Below, in pieces: positions 14,773 to 20,775 of a stretch of DNA of 28,780 nt. The notes below the pieces were generated by a model, which saw nothing but the letters and a program-made list of their open reading frames with translations, was not told where the DNA came from and made no database searches. The stretch is from an uncultured Alistipes sp. (lineage in GTDB: Bacteria > Bacteroidota > Bacteroidia > Bacteroidales > Rikenellaceae): contig USBO01000008.1 in NCBI GenBank assembly GCA_900552955.1, positions 1-28,780 on the forward strand. Direction: 5' to 3'. How positions within the stretch are numbered: the first letter of the stretch is position 1; every line of letters starts with the position of its first letter. Made by a program: the position numbers and the translations under genes.

Positions 14773-15765
14773 ATGGCTTTTCTGACAAACGAAAAATTGA
14801 CGATCGTCGGCGCAGCCGGCATGATCGGTTCCAACATGGCGCAGACGGCGCTGATGATGGGTCTGACCTCGGAGCTCTGCCTCTACGACGTCTTCTCGCC
14901 CGAAGGCGTTGCCGAGGAGATGCGCCAGAGCGGTTTCGACGGCGTGAACATCACGGCCACGACCGACGTGAAGGAGGCGCTCACGGGTGCCAAGTACATC
15001 ATCTCGTCGGGCGGTGCGCCGCGTAAGGCCGGCATGACGCGCGAGGATCTGCTCAAGGGCAACTGCGAGATCGCCGAGCAGTTGGGCAAGGATATCAAGG
15101 CTTACTGCCCCGATGTGAAGCACGTGGTCATCATCTTCAACCCCGCCGACCTGACGGGTCTGGTGACGCTGCTCTACTCGGGTCTGAAGCCTTCGCAGGT
15201 GACGACGCTGGCGGCGCTCGACTCGACGCGTCTGCAGAGCGCGCTGGCCAAGAAGTTCGGCGTGATGCAAAACCAGATCACGGGTTGCGCCACCTACGGC
15301 GGCCACGGCGAGCAGATGGCCGTCTTCGGCAGCGCCGTGAAGGTCGCCGGCAAGCCGCTGAGCGAGATCATCGGCACGCCCGAGTTCTCCGCAGAGGAGT
15401 GGAAGCAGATGCAGCAGGATGTGACGAAGGGCGGTGCCAAGATCATCGAGCTTCGCGGCCGTTCGTCGTTCCAGAGCCCGTCCTACCTCTCGGTCGAGAT
15501 GATCCGTTCGGCGATGGGCGGCGAGGCGTTCCGCTGGCCGGCCGGCACGTTCGTCAACAACGAGAAGTACAAGTGCATCATGATGGCGATGAAGACCACG
15601 CTCGACGCCACGGGCTGCCACTACGAGGTTCCGACGGGTACGGCCGACGAGGTGGCGAGCCTCGACGCCAGCTACGAGCACCTCTGCAAGATGCGCGACG
15701 AGCTCGTTACGCTCAATATCGTTCCCCCCGTATCGGAGTGGTCGAAGATCAACCCCAATCTCTGA
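14773..15765 (+). CDS. mdh: Malate dehydrogenase (NAD-dependent)
   Basis: This 330-residue enzyme interconverts malate and oxaloacetate with NAD in the cytoplasm. In Bacteroidales it feeds the reductive branch to fumarate and succinate. The Rossmann loop GAAGMIGSN is at about residues 14-22. GAPRKAGMTREDLLKGN holds the mobile-loop arginines, IFNPAD is the NAD-proximal block, and LDSTRLQ and the catalytic histidine motif TYGGHGEQM follow. It resembles the 330-residue Bacteroides type that starts with FLTNEKLTIVGAAGMIGSNMAQTA. The ATG at 14773 is preferred over an upstream in-frame TTG at 14764, as it gives the family N-terminus. It is a single-gene unit with its own promoter and a strong terminator. 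Confidence 0.94.
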   Translation: MAFLTNEKLTIVGAAGMIGSNMAQTALMMGLTSELCLYDVFSPEGVAEEMRQSGFDGVNITATTDVKEALTGAKYIISSGGAPRKAGMTREDLLKGNCEIAEQLGKDIKAYCPDVKHVVIIFNPADLTGLVTLLYSGLKPSQVTTLAALDSTRLQSALAKKFGVMQNQITGCATYGGHGEQMAVFGSAVKVAGKPLSEIIGTPEFSAEEWKQMQQDVTKGGAKIIELRGRSSFQSPSYLSVEMIRSAMGGEAFRWPAGTFVNNEKYKCIMMAMKTTLDATGCHYEVPTGTADEVASLDASYEHLCKMRDELVTLNIVPPVSEWSKINPNL

Positions 15766-15785
15766 TCGGAACTCCTTCGATCTCT

Positions 15786-15812
15786 GCTCCGCCGAAAGGC
15801 GGGGCTTTTTTT
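15786..15812 (+). terminator. Strong Rho-independent terminator of mdh
   Basis: An 8-base stem (GCTCCGCC at 15786-15793, GGCGGGGC at 15798-15805, one G-T pair) is capped by a GAAA tetraloop and followed at once by seven T (15806-15812). It begins 20 bases after the mdh stop. Confidence 0.92.
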
Positions 15813-15840
15813 GTGTCCGATCCGATGATTATCCGAACCG

Positions 15841-15871
15841 TTTGGAGGATTGCGAAAAAATTCCTATTTTG
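15841..15871 (+). promoter_or_regulatory. Possible promoter for the first small membrane-protein gene
   Basis: TTTG at 15841-15844 and TATTTTG at 15865-15871 are 20 bases apart, which is the right spacing for a Bacteroidota promoter. However, the -7 box is one base short of the TAnnTTTG consensus. The gene would start 71 bases downstream. Confidence 0.35.
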
Positions 15872-15942
15872 CCGCCGGATGTGTTTCGGTGGTCTGCCCC
15901 TCCCGATTCCTCTGACTGCAAACCCTTTGATCCCCGCATCTC

Positions 15943-16158
15943 ATGGCACCCCAAAAACGATTCCCTCGCTTCCTCATGAGAACCCTGTTCTGGTTCGTCG
16001 GGCTCTTCACGTTCGACACCGCCTGCAAACTCTGGCTCTGGCCCGAACCCTATTCGCTGGTGCGGACGGTGGGGTACAGTTTTTTCGTCGCATTGGTGTT
16101 CGCGCTGTTGGATCACTTCTTCGATCCCTTTGCAGGGCGCAGCCGCAACCCGAACTGA
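15943..16158 (+). CDS. Small two-helix membrane protein (first of three)
   Basis: This 71-residue protein has a basic N-terminus, a hydrophobic segment (LFWFVGLFTFDTACKLWLW, about 15-33), a short turn with PEPYS, a second segment (VGYSFFVALVFALLDHFF, about 43-60) and a polar tail ending in Arg and Asn. The pattern second helix, then an acidic residue, then aromatic residues recurs in the genes at 16428 and 16678, which suggests paralogy. I do not recognise the family and no enzymatic motif is visible. ATG at 15976 would give a 60-residue product. The gene stands alone between the mdh terminator and a structured intergenic stretch. Confidence 0.6.
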   Translation: MAPQKRFPRFLMRTLFWFVGLFTFDTACKLWLWPEPYSLVRTVGYSFFVALVFALLDHFFDPFAGRSRNPN

Positions 16159-16177
16159 ACGTTGCATCTTTAGAATC

Positions 16178-16232
16178 GCCCGTCCGAAATCCGGGCATTC
16201 GTCCCGCAACCGATCGCAGGACGAATCGGTTG
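16178..16232 (+). other. Compact structured stretch, possible pseudoknot RNA or terminator
   Basis: GCCCG (16178-16182) pairs with CGGGC (16192-16196). Directly after it, ATTCGTCC (16197-16204) is complementary to GGACGAAT (16219-16226), and CAACCGAT (16207-16214) is complementary to ATCGGTTG (16225-16232). The two 8-base pairings interlock in the order of an H-type pseudoknot and compete for only 2 bases. No T-run follows. The stretch starts 20 bases after the stop of the gene at 15943, so it may be a 3' end, a small RNA, or chance. Confidence 0.45.
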
Positions 16233-16368
16233 TAGCCCGTACCGAACGATTAGCGGTTACGATATGGAGCCGGCTGCTTGTTTACGATTACTATTTCTAT
16301 GTAATTTATCCTGTTTTATTTGTATGTGAAAGCAGGTTAATAAACGTTTGAAATATATCTCTGAAATA

Positions 16369-16400
16369 TTTGAATTTTTATCATAATATGGATATATTTG
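16369..16400 (+). promoter_or_regulatory. Bacteroidota promoter for the second and third small membrane-protein genes
   Basis: TTTG at 16369-16372 and TATATTTG at 16393-16400 are separated by 20 bases, an excellent -33/-7 pair. The ATG at 16428 lies 28 bases downstream. The promoter sits in the most AT-rich stretch of the window (about 16270-16420). Confidence 0.7.
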
Positions 16401-16427
16401 CAGAAACACCAAATAGAGGAGATGCTG

Positions 16428-16703
16428 ATGGAACGTAGCGAATTTATCAAATCCTGTACAAAGAAGAACATCCTTACATTCATCTTCTTTTTTCTGTTTT
16501 ACGCCTATCAGCGTTACGAGGTCTCACCTTTCCCGATCATCCGGTGTTTGGGCAGCGCCCTGTTCGTGACGAGCTTATTGGTAGTGGCCGACATCGTTTT
16601 CTACCGGGCGCGTTTCCGACGGTTGGCATTTTTCCCGACAGACAGTCAATCGTTGAAAAAACACCATACTCGATCCCATGAACCGTCCGCCCAAAATCTA
16701 TGA
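16428..16703 (+). CDS. Small two-helix membrane protein (second of three)
   Basis: This 91-residue protein has a first hydrophobic segment (ILTFIFFFLFYAY, about 13-25), a short loop with a Pro (VSPFPIIR), a second segment (LGSALFVTSLLVVADIVFY, about 36-54) and a basic tail rich in Arg, His and Ser. Its second half resembles the gene at 15943: IIRCLGS.LFV..L.V.D..F aligns with LVRTVGYSFFVALVFALLD. The start is chosen at ATG 16428 because a GAGGAG sequence at 16416-16421 lies 6 bases ahead. An ATG at 16422 and a TTG at 16398 are in frame, but the TTG lies in the promoter. It overlaps the next gene by 26 bases. The function is unknown. Confidence 0.6.
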   Translation: MERSEFIKSCTKKNILTFIFFFLFYAYQRYEVSPFPIIRCLGSALFVTSLLVVADIVFYRARFRRLAFFPTDSQSLKKHHTRSHEPSAQNL

Positions 16704-17121
16704 ATTCGCCTTTCGCTTTTTTTCCTTTTTCTGGATCATGACCTTGGCTCCGTCCGAGTCGTGTCAGCCCGAAGGCCGGCTGGCGCTTCTGTGGCCGATG
16801 GTCTATGCGCTGGCCGTTGCTTTCGTCTTCGGGTTCTTCGAAGATGTGGTCGTCGGGCAGTGGTACCCCGAACTGAACGGGGGTGCGAAGGTGCCGCTGC
16901 CGCGGGATCGCGTGCGCAAGCCGCTGGCGCTCTTCCTCTCGGCGTTCGTCGGCTTCTACTTCTTCACAGCTCTTGCTTTTCTGAGCCGCGGAGCGGCCGA
17001 CAAACCCTTCGCGGCGGGGCGGATGAGCATTACGGCGGTCGTGGCAGCGGTCGTGCTGACGGCGGTTTTCTGCGGCCTGAAATACCTGCTTTGCCGTAAA
17101 AGCGCCTGCCGCGAAGCGTGA
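16678..17121 (+). CDS. Four-helix membrane protein (third of three)
   Basis: This 147-residue protein starts with a two-helix part that resembles the two preceding genes (FFSFFWIMTLAP, a short polar loop, then WPMVYALAVAFVFGFFEDVV). It then has a polar stretch (about 60-80) with KVPLPRDRVRKP and two further membrane segments (ALFLSAFVGFYFFTALAFL, about 84-102, and SITAVVAAVVLTAVFCGLKYLL, about 119-140). It ends in a short basic, Cys-containing tail. It starts 26 bases inside the previous gene and so should be co-translated with it. I do not recognise the family. Codon use becomes GC-rich again after about 16750, like the rest of the window. Confidence 0.65.
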   Translation: MNRPPKIYEFAFRFFSFFWIMTLAPSESCQPEGRLALLWPMVYALAVAFVFGFFEDVVVGQWYPELNGGAKVPLPRDRVRKPLALFLSAFVGFYFFTALAFLSRGAADKPFAAGRMSITAVVAAVVLTAVFCGLKYLLCRKSACREA

Positions 17122-17144
17122 CGAGCGCTATAATCAAACGAGCG

Positions 17145-17170
17145 GGGGTGCCGGTCGCGACCGGCACCCC
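17145..17170. terminator. Bidirectional terminator, perfect 26-base palindrome
   Basis: GGGGTGCCGGTC (17145-17156), GC, GACCGGCACCCC (17159-17170) is an uninterrupted palindrome between two convergent genes that end at 17121 and 17195. The flanks are AT-leaning (ATTGTTCG on the plus side, CGTTTGATTAT read on the minus side) without a pure T-run. Shared termination for both genes is the most likely role. Confidence 0.8.
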
Positions 17171-17194
17171 GATTGTTCGTTCCGCGCAAGGAGG

Positions 17195-18958
17195 CTATCT
17201 CCCCACGGGCTTGATGTCCTTCACGCGCAGCTGCGTCGAGACCGTGCCGCGGTAGTGGTTCTCCACGATCTGGTAACATACGTCGACGGGGCGTCCCGAA
17301 CGAATCCACTCGAAATGCTCCGGCTGCTGGAAGGCGATGCATTGCAGTGTGGTGTTGGGCTTCTGCCGCTGCGTGAGATCCATGCGCAGGTGTTCGCACT
17401 CGGCCCCCACCAGCTTGGCGTCGCCGCGGTTGCTGACCCCGCGCGTGGCGAAGATTGGCGCCGCATTGCCTGGCCCGAAGGGCTCGAAGCGCTTGAGCTC
17501 GCGGCGGAAGGCGGGCGTGATCTCCGAGAAGAGCAGTTCGGCGTCGACATCCACCTGCGGGATGAGCATCTGCGGATCGATGTTGCGCTCGACATAGGCG
17601 TTGAACCGCTGCGTGAACTCCTCGACCCTCTCCGGCCGCATCGTGAGCCCCGCGGCATACATGTGCCCGCCGAAGTTTTCGAGCAGGTCGGCGCATGACT
17701 CCACGGCCTGATAAAGGTCGAAGCCCGGCACCGAACGGGCCGAACCCGTGGCGAAGCCGTTGCTCTGCGTCAGGACGACCGTCGGCCGGAAGTAGGTCTC
17801 GATCAGGCGCGACGCCACGATCCCCACGATCCCCTTCATCCACTTGGGGTTGTAGATCACCGTGCTCTTGCGGTTCTTGAGCTCGGGATCGCGTTCGATG
17901 ATCTCGTGAGCCTCCTGCGTCACGTGGCGGTCGATCGACTTGCGATCCTGATTGAAGGCGTCGATGATCGAGCCGTAGTCCTCGGCGTCGCTCTCGTTGT
18001 TCTCCACCAGCAGGTTCACGGCGGCGTATCCGCCCGACGGCGCGGCGTTTTCGTCGTGCTCGTCCATGCGCATGCGGCCGGCGGCGTTGATGCGGGGGCC
18101 GATCTTGAAGACGATGTCGTCGATGGTGATCGCATGCTTGTTGAGCCCGCAGATGCGGATGATCGACAGCAGTCCCTTCGACGGCGCGCGGTTGAGCAGT
18201 TCGAGTCCGTAGTGGGCCAGGATGCGGTTTTCGCCCACCAGCGGCACGATGTCCGAGGCGATGCTCACCACCAGCAGGTCGAGCAGCGGCGCGATCGACG
18301 AGAAGGGCATTCCGTTCTTGCGGGCATAGGCCTGCACCAGTTTGAACCCCACGCCGCAGCCCGACAGTTCGTCGAACGGATAGGAGCAGTCGGGGCGCTT
18401 CGGGTCGAGAACGGCTACCGCACGGGGGATCTCCTCGGCGGGGAGGTGATGGTCGCAGATGATGAAATCCACGCCCTGGGTCTTCGCATAGGCTACCTTC
18501 TCCGTGGCTTTGATGCCGCAGTCGAGGGCGATGATGAGCGTCACGCCCTTGCGGGCGGCGTAATCGATCCCCTTTACGGAGATACCGTACCCCTCGGTGT
18601 AGCGGTCCGGTATGTAAAAGAGCAGGTTGCGGTGGCCGATGTGGCGCAGGAACTTGTAGACCAGCGCCACGGCCGTCGTTCCGTCCACGTCGTAGTCGCC
18701 GTAAACCATGATCGTCTCCTGGTTGCGCACGGCGGCCTCGACACGCTCCACGGCGCGATCCATGTCCTTCATCAGGAAGGGGTCATGGAGGTCCGAGAGC
18801 TGCGGGTTGAAGAACGAGTGAACCTTCTCTTCGGTGTCTATGCCTCTTTGTACGAGCAGGTTAGCCAACACGGGCGGAATCCGCAGCGCAGAGGCGAGCG
18901 CCTCCACGGTCGCGGGGTCGCCTTGCGGTTTGACAACCCATCTTTTTTCTATAGGCAT
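17195..18958 (-). CDS. recJ: Single-stranded-DNA-specific exonuclease RecJ
   Basis: RecJ degrades single-stranded DNA 5' to 3' in recombination and mismatch or base-excision repair. The 587-residue length is normal. DHH phosphoesterase motifs are clear: DYDVDGT at 88-94 (motif I), Asp146 in ALDCG (motif II), DHH at 169-171 (motif III) and SIASDIVPL with Asp236 (motif IV). KIGPRINAAGRM follows. The DHHA1 domain has GGHMYAAGLTM, and a C-terminal OB-fold-like region follows. Catalysis needs Mn or Mg bound by these aspartates. The gene starts 5 bases after the lipB stop, so it belongs to a lipA-lipB-recJ unit. The start MPIEKRWVV is typical for Bacteroidota RecJ. Confidence 0.95.
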   Translation of the reverse strand: MPIEKRWVVKPQGDPATVEALASALRIPPVLANLLVQRGIDTEEKVHSFFNPQLSDLHDPFLMKDMDRAVERVEAAVRNQETIMVYGDYDVDGTTAVALVYKFLRHIGHRNLLFYIPDRYTEGYGISVKGIDYAARKGVTLIIALDCGIKATEKVAYAKTQGVDFIICDHHLPAEEIPRAVAVLDPKRPDCSYPFDELSGCGVGFKLVQAYARKNGMPFSSIAPLLDLLVVSIASDIVPLVGENRILAHYGLELLNRAPSKGLLSIIRICGLNKHAITIDDIVFKIGPRINAAGRMRMDEHDENAAPSGGYAAVNLLVENNESDAEDYGSIIDAFNQDRKSIDRHVTQEAHEIIERDPELKNRKSTVIYNPKWMKGIVGIVASRLIETYFRPTVVLTQSNGFATGSARSVPGFDLYQAVESCADLLENFGGHMYAAGLTMRPERVEEFTQRFNAYVERNIDPQMLIPQVDVDAELLFSEITPAFRRELKRFEPFGPGNAAPIFATRGVSNRGDAKLVGAECEHLRMDLTQRQKPNTTLQCIAFQQPEHFEWIRSGRPVDVCYQIVENHYRGTVSTQLRVKDIKPVGR

Positions 18959-18963
18959 ACTGT

Positions 18964-19644
18964 TTAACGATTATATATTTCGACATTCAATTTCTCGCTT
19001 AAAATGGTTACTGTCAGTTGCTTCACCTCGTTCATGTCCGCCGTGCGGCCCGTTTCGCGCGCGATCGAGGTCACGCCGCGGTCGGCGAATCCGCAGGGGT
19101 TGATGTAGCGGAACCATTCGAGGTCGGTCGCCACGTTGAGGGCGAAGCCGTGCATGGTAATGAAACGCGATGCGCGCACTCCTATTGCGCAGATCTTGCG
19201 CGGTGCGGTGCCTTCATCGGCGATCCAGACGCCCGAAGCGCCCGCGATGCGGCTGCCGCGGATGCCGTAGCGGCCCACGACCTCGATGACGGCCGCTTCG
19301 AGCCGTCCGACGTACTCCCGCAGGCCGATTCCCAGCCTGCCGAGGTCGAGAATCGGGTAGCAGACCACCTGCCCGGGCCCGTGGAAGGTGATGTCGCCCC
19401 CGCGGTCGATCGGGTAGTACTCGGCCCCCTTCGCCCGCAGGAACTCCTCGCCGACGAGCAGGTTCTGCGCCTTGCCGCTCTTGCCCAGTGTGTAGACCGG
19501 CGGATGTTCGACCGTCAGGATCCAGCCCGCCTCGCCGGAGGCTTCGCCCCGGCGTGCGGTGAGCGCATCGAACAACCGCCGCTGGTATTCCCAGCAGTCG
19601 CGGTAGGGCATGCGCCCCAGGTCGATCGTCCGAACAGTCAACAT
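18964..19644 (-). CDS. lipB: Octanoyl-[acyl carrier protein]:protein N-octanoyltransferase LipB
   Basis: LipB moves an octanoyl group from acyl carrier protein to lipoyl domains of 2-oxoacid dehydrogenases and GcvH, providing the substrate for LipA. The protein has 226 residues. The family motif RGGDITFHGPGQ is at 81-92. PRKICAIGVR contains Lys150, and NPCGF holds the nucleophile Cys184. These match the Lys/Cys catalytic pair of LipB. The open frame extends 315 bases further upstream, but that part overlaps lipA in a shadow frame. The ATG at 19644 gives the normal family N-terminus (MLTVRTIDLG). It lies between lipA (73 bases upstream, with a nested hairpin) and recJ (5 bases downstream). Confidence 0.95.
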   Translation of the reverse strand: MLTVRTIDLGRMPYRDCWEYQRRLFDALTARRGEASGEAGWILTVEHPPVYTLGKSGKAQNLLVGEEFLRAKGAEYYPIDRGGDITFHGPGQVVCYPILDLGRLGIGLREYVGRLEAAVIEVVGRYGIRGSRIAGASGVWIADEGTAPRKICAIGVRASRFITMHGFALNVATDLEWFRYINPCGFADRGVTSIARETGRTADMNEVKQLTVTILSEKLNVEIYNR

Positions 19645-19664
19645 ACGAATCAAATCAAAGATCA

Positions 19665-19714
19665 AAGATGGACGGACATGCATCCGGCGGCGAGCCCGCC
19701 GGCCGTTCCATCTT
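19665..19714 (-). other. Nested inverted repeat in the lipA-lipB gap
   Basis: Outer arms AAGATGGACGG (19665-19675) and CCGTTCCATCTT (19703-19714) pair with a one-base bulge. An inner perfect stem CCGGCGG (19684-19690) and CCGCCGG (19696-19702) closes a 5-base loop. On the minus strand the hairpin begins 3 bases after the lipA stop and is followed by CTTTGATTTGATTCG. It could be a leaky terminator or RNA-stability element between lipA and lipB. Confidence 0.55.
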
Positions 19715-19717
19715 CGA

Positions 19718-20602
19718 TTATCCCTTCCTAATCGCTTCGAGCGCTTCCTGAGCCCGATACGACGAGCGCACCATCGGTGCGCTGGCGCAGTAGTCGAATC
19801 CCAGGGCGAGCGCCTGCTGCCGGTATGCTTCGAATTTCTCGGGAGTGATGTATTCCGCAACGGGACAGTGCTCCAGCGTGGGTCGAAGATACTGGCCGAG
19901 GGTGACGATCCGCACACCTGCCCGGCGCAGGTCGTGCAGCGTGCGCAACACCTCGTCATCGGTTTCGCCGAGACCGAGCATCAGCCCGCTCTTGGTCGTC
20001 GCGCCGCGCGCTGCGAGCAGCTCCAGCGTACGGAGCGAGGTCGCATAGCGTGCGCGCGAACGCACCTGAGGGGTGAGTCGCTCGACGGTTTCGATGTTGT
20101 GCCCGATGATGTCGGGCTTCGCCGCCGCCACCGTGTCCAGCAACTCGGGGCGGGCGTCGAAATCTGGAATAAGGAGCTCGATCGTTGCGTCGTGATTCTC
20201 TCGGCGGAGTGCCTCGACGACGGCGGCCCAGTGGCGGGCGCCTCCGTCGGGCAAATCATCACGGGTAACGGATGTTACGACAACGTGCCGGAGTCCCATC
20301 AGCTTGGCGCTGCGGGCCAGTTGTTCGGGTTCGGCCGCATCGGGCGGAAGCGGACGTCCCGTGCGCGTGGCACAGAAACGGCAACTCCGTGTGCAGACGT
20401 CGCCCAAGATCATGAAGGTAGCCGTCCTGCGACTCCAGCATTCGGACTTGTTGGGGCACATCCCGCTGCTGCAGATCGTATGCAGCGCATGTTCCCTTAC
20501 GATCCGGTCCACCTCGGCGAATTGCGCCGTGCGGTGGAGGCGGATTTTGAGCCAGCCGGGTTTTTTCGCTACTTCTACCTTGTTGTCATACAACTTCGGC
20601 AT
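19718..20602 (-). CDS. lipA: Lipoyl synthase LipA (radical SAM)
   Basis: LipA inserts two sulfur atoms into the octanoyl chain on lipoyl domains by radical SAM chemistry. The protein has 294 residues. Both iron-sulfur cluster motifs are complete: the auxiliary cluster CX4CX5C at Cys44, Cys49 and Cys55, and the radical-SAM CX3CX2C at Cys70, Cys74 and Cys77. The C-terminal RSSY motif, whose serine ligates the auxiliary cluster, is at about 279-282. The ATG at 20602 follows a TAnnTTTG promoter box by about 28 bases. It is the first gene of the lipA-lipB-recJ unit and diverges from the flippase gene. Confidence 0.97.
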   Translation of the reverse strand: MPKLYDNKVEVAKKPGWLKIRLHRTAQFAEVDRIVREHALHTICSSGMCPNKSECWSRRTATFMILGDVCTRSCRFCATRTGRPLPPDAAEPEQLARSAKLMGLRHVVVTSVTRDDLPDGGARHWAAVVEALRRENHDATIELLIPDFDARPELLDTVAAAKPDIIGHNIETVERLTPQVRSRARYATSLRTLELLAARGATTKSGLMLGLGETDDEVLRTLHDLRRAGVRIVTLGQYLRPTLEHCPVAEYITPEKFEAYRQQALALGFDYCASAPMVRSSYRAQEALEAIRKG

Positions 20603-20629
20603 TTAAGTTCATTATTTTCCAATTGAGGC

Positions 20630-20637
20630 AAATGTAC
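20630..20637 (-). promoter_or_regulatory. Bacteroidota -7 promoter element for lipA-lipB-recJ
   Basis: The minus strand reads TACATTTG, a perfect TAnnTTTG match, 28 bases ahead of the lipA ATG. A run of A and T lies just upstream, but I see no clear -33 TTG. Confidence 0.55.
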
Positions 20638-20731
20638 GAAAAAAAACGATACGTTCGACTCCGCATCCTAAAAAACCCTTCCGCGGCGCTCTTTTTGGAG
20701 ATGTGCGGGGCGCGAAGTCGCAACTATTTTG

Positions 20732-20739
20732 TATCTTTG
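20732..20739 (+). promoter_or_regulatory. Bacteroidota -7 promoter element for the flippase operon
   Basis: TATCTTTG matches TAnnTTTG, 37 bases ahead of the ATG at 20776. The element is preceded directly by another partial box, TATTTTG (20725-20731). No -33 element at the expected spacing is convincing. The leader would include a GC-rich GCCCCGCGCGGGGC palindrome just before the gene. Confidence 0.55.
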
Positions 20740-20775
20740 CCGGATAAAGGCCCCGCGCGGGGCGCATGCGGAGAG

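Noticed and set aside
16159..16427. A tRNA, CRISPR repeat or attachment site in the gap between small membrane-protein genes
   Set aside because: No cloverleaf, repeated spacer unit or flanking direct repeat could be found. Only the crossed pairings at 16178-16232 and the promoter stand out.
15943..17121. A toxin-antitoxin or phage holin module
   Set aside because: The proteins are small and hydrophobic, but no antitoxin-like DNA-binding gene, lysis gene or integrase accompanies them.
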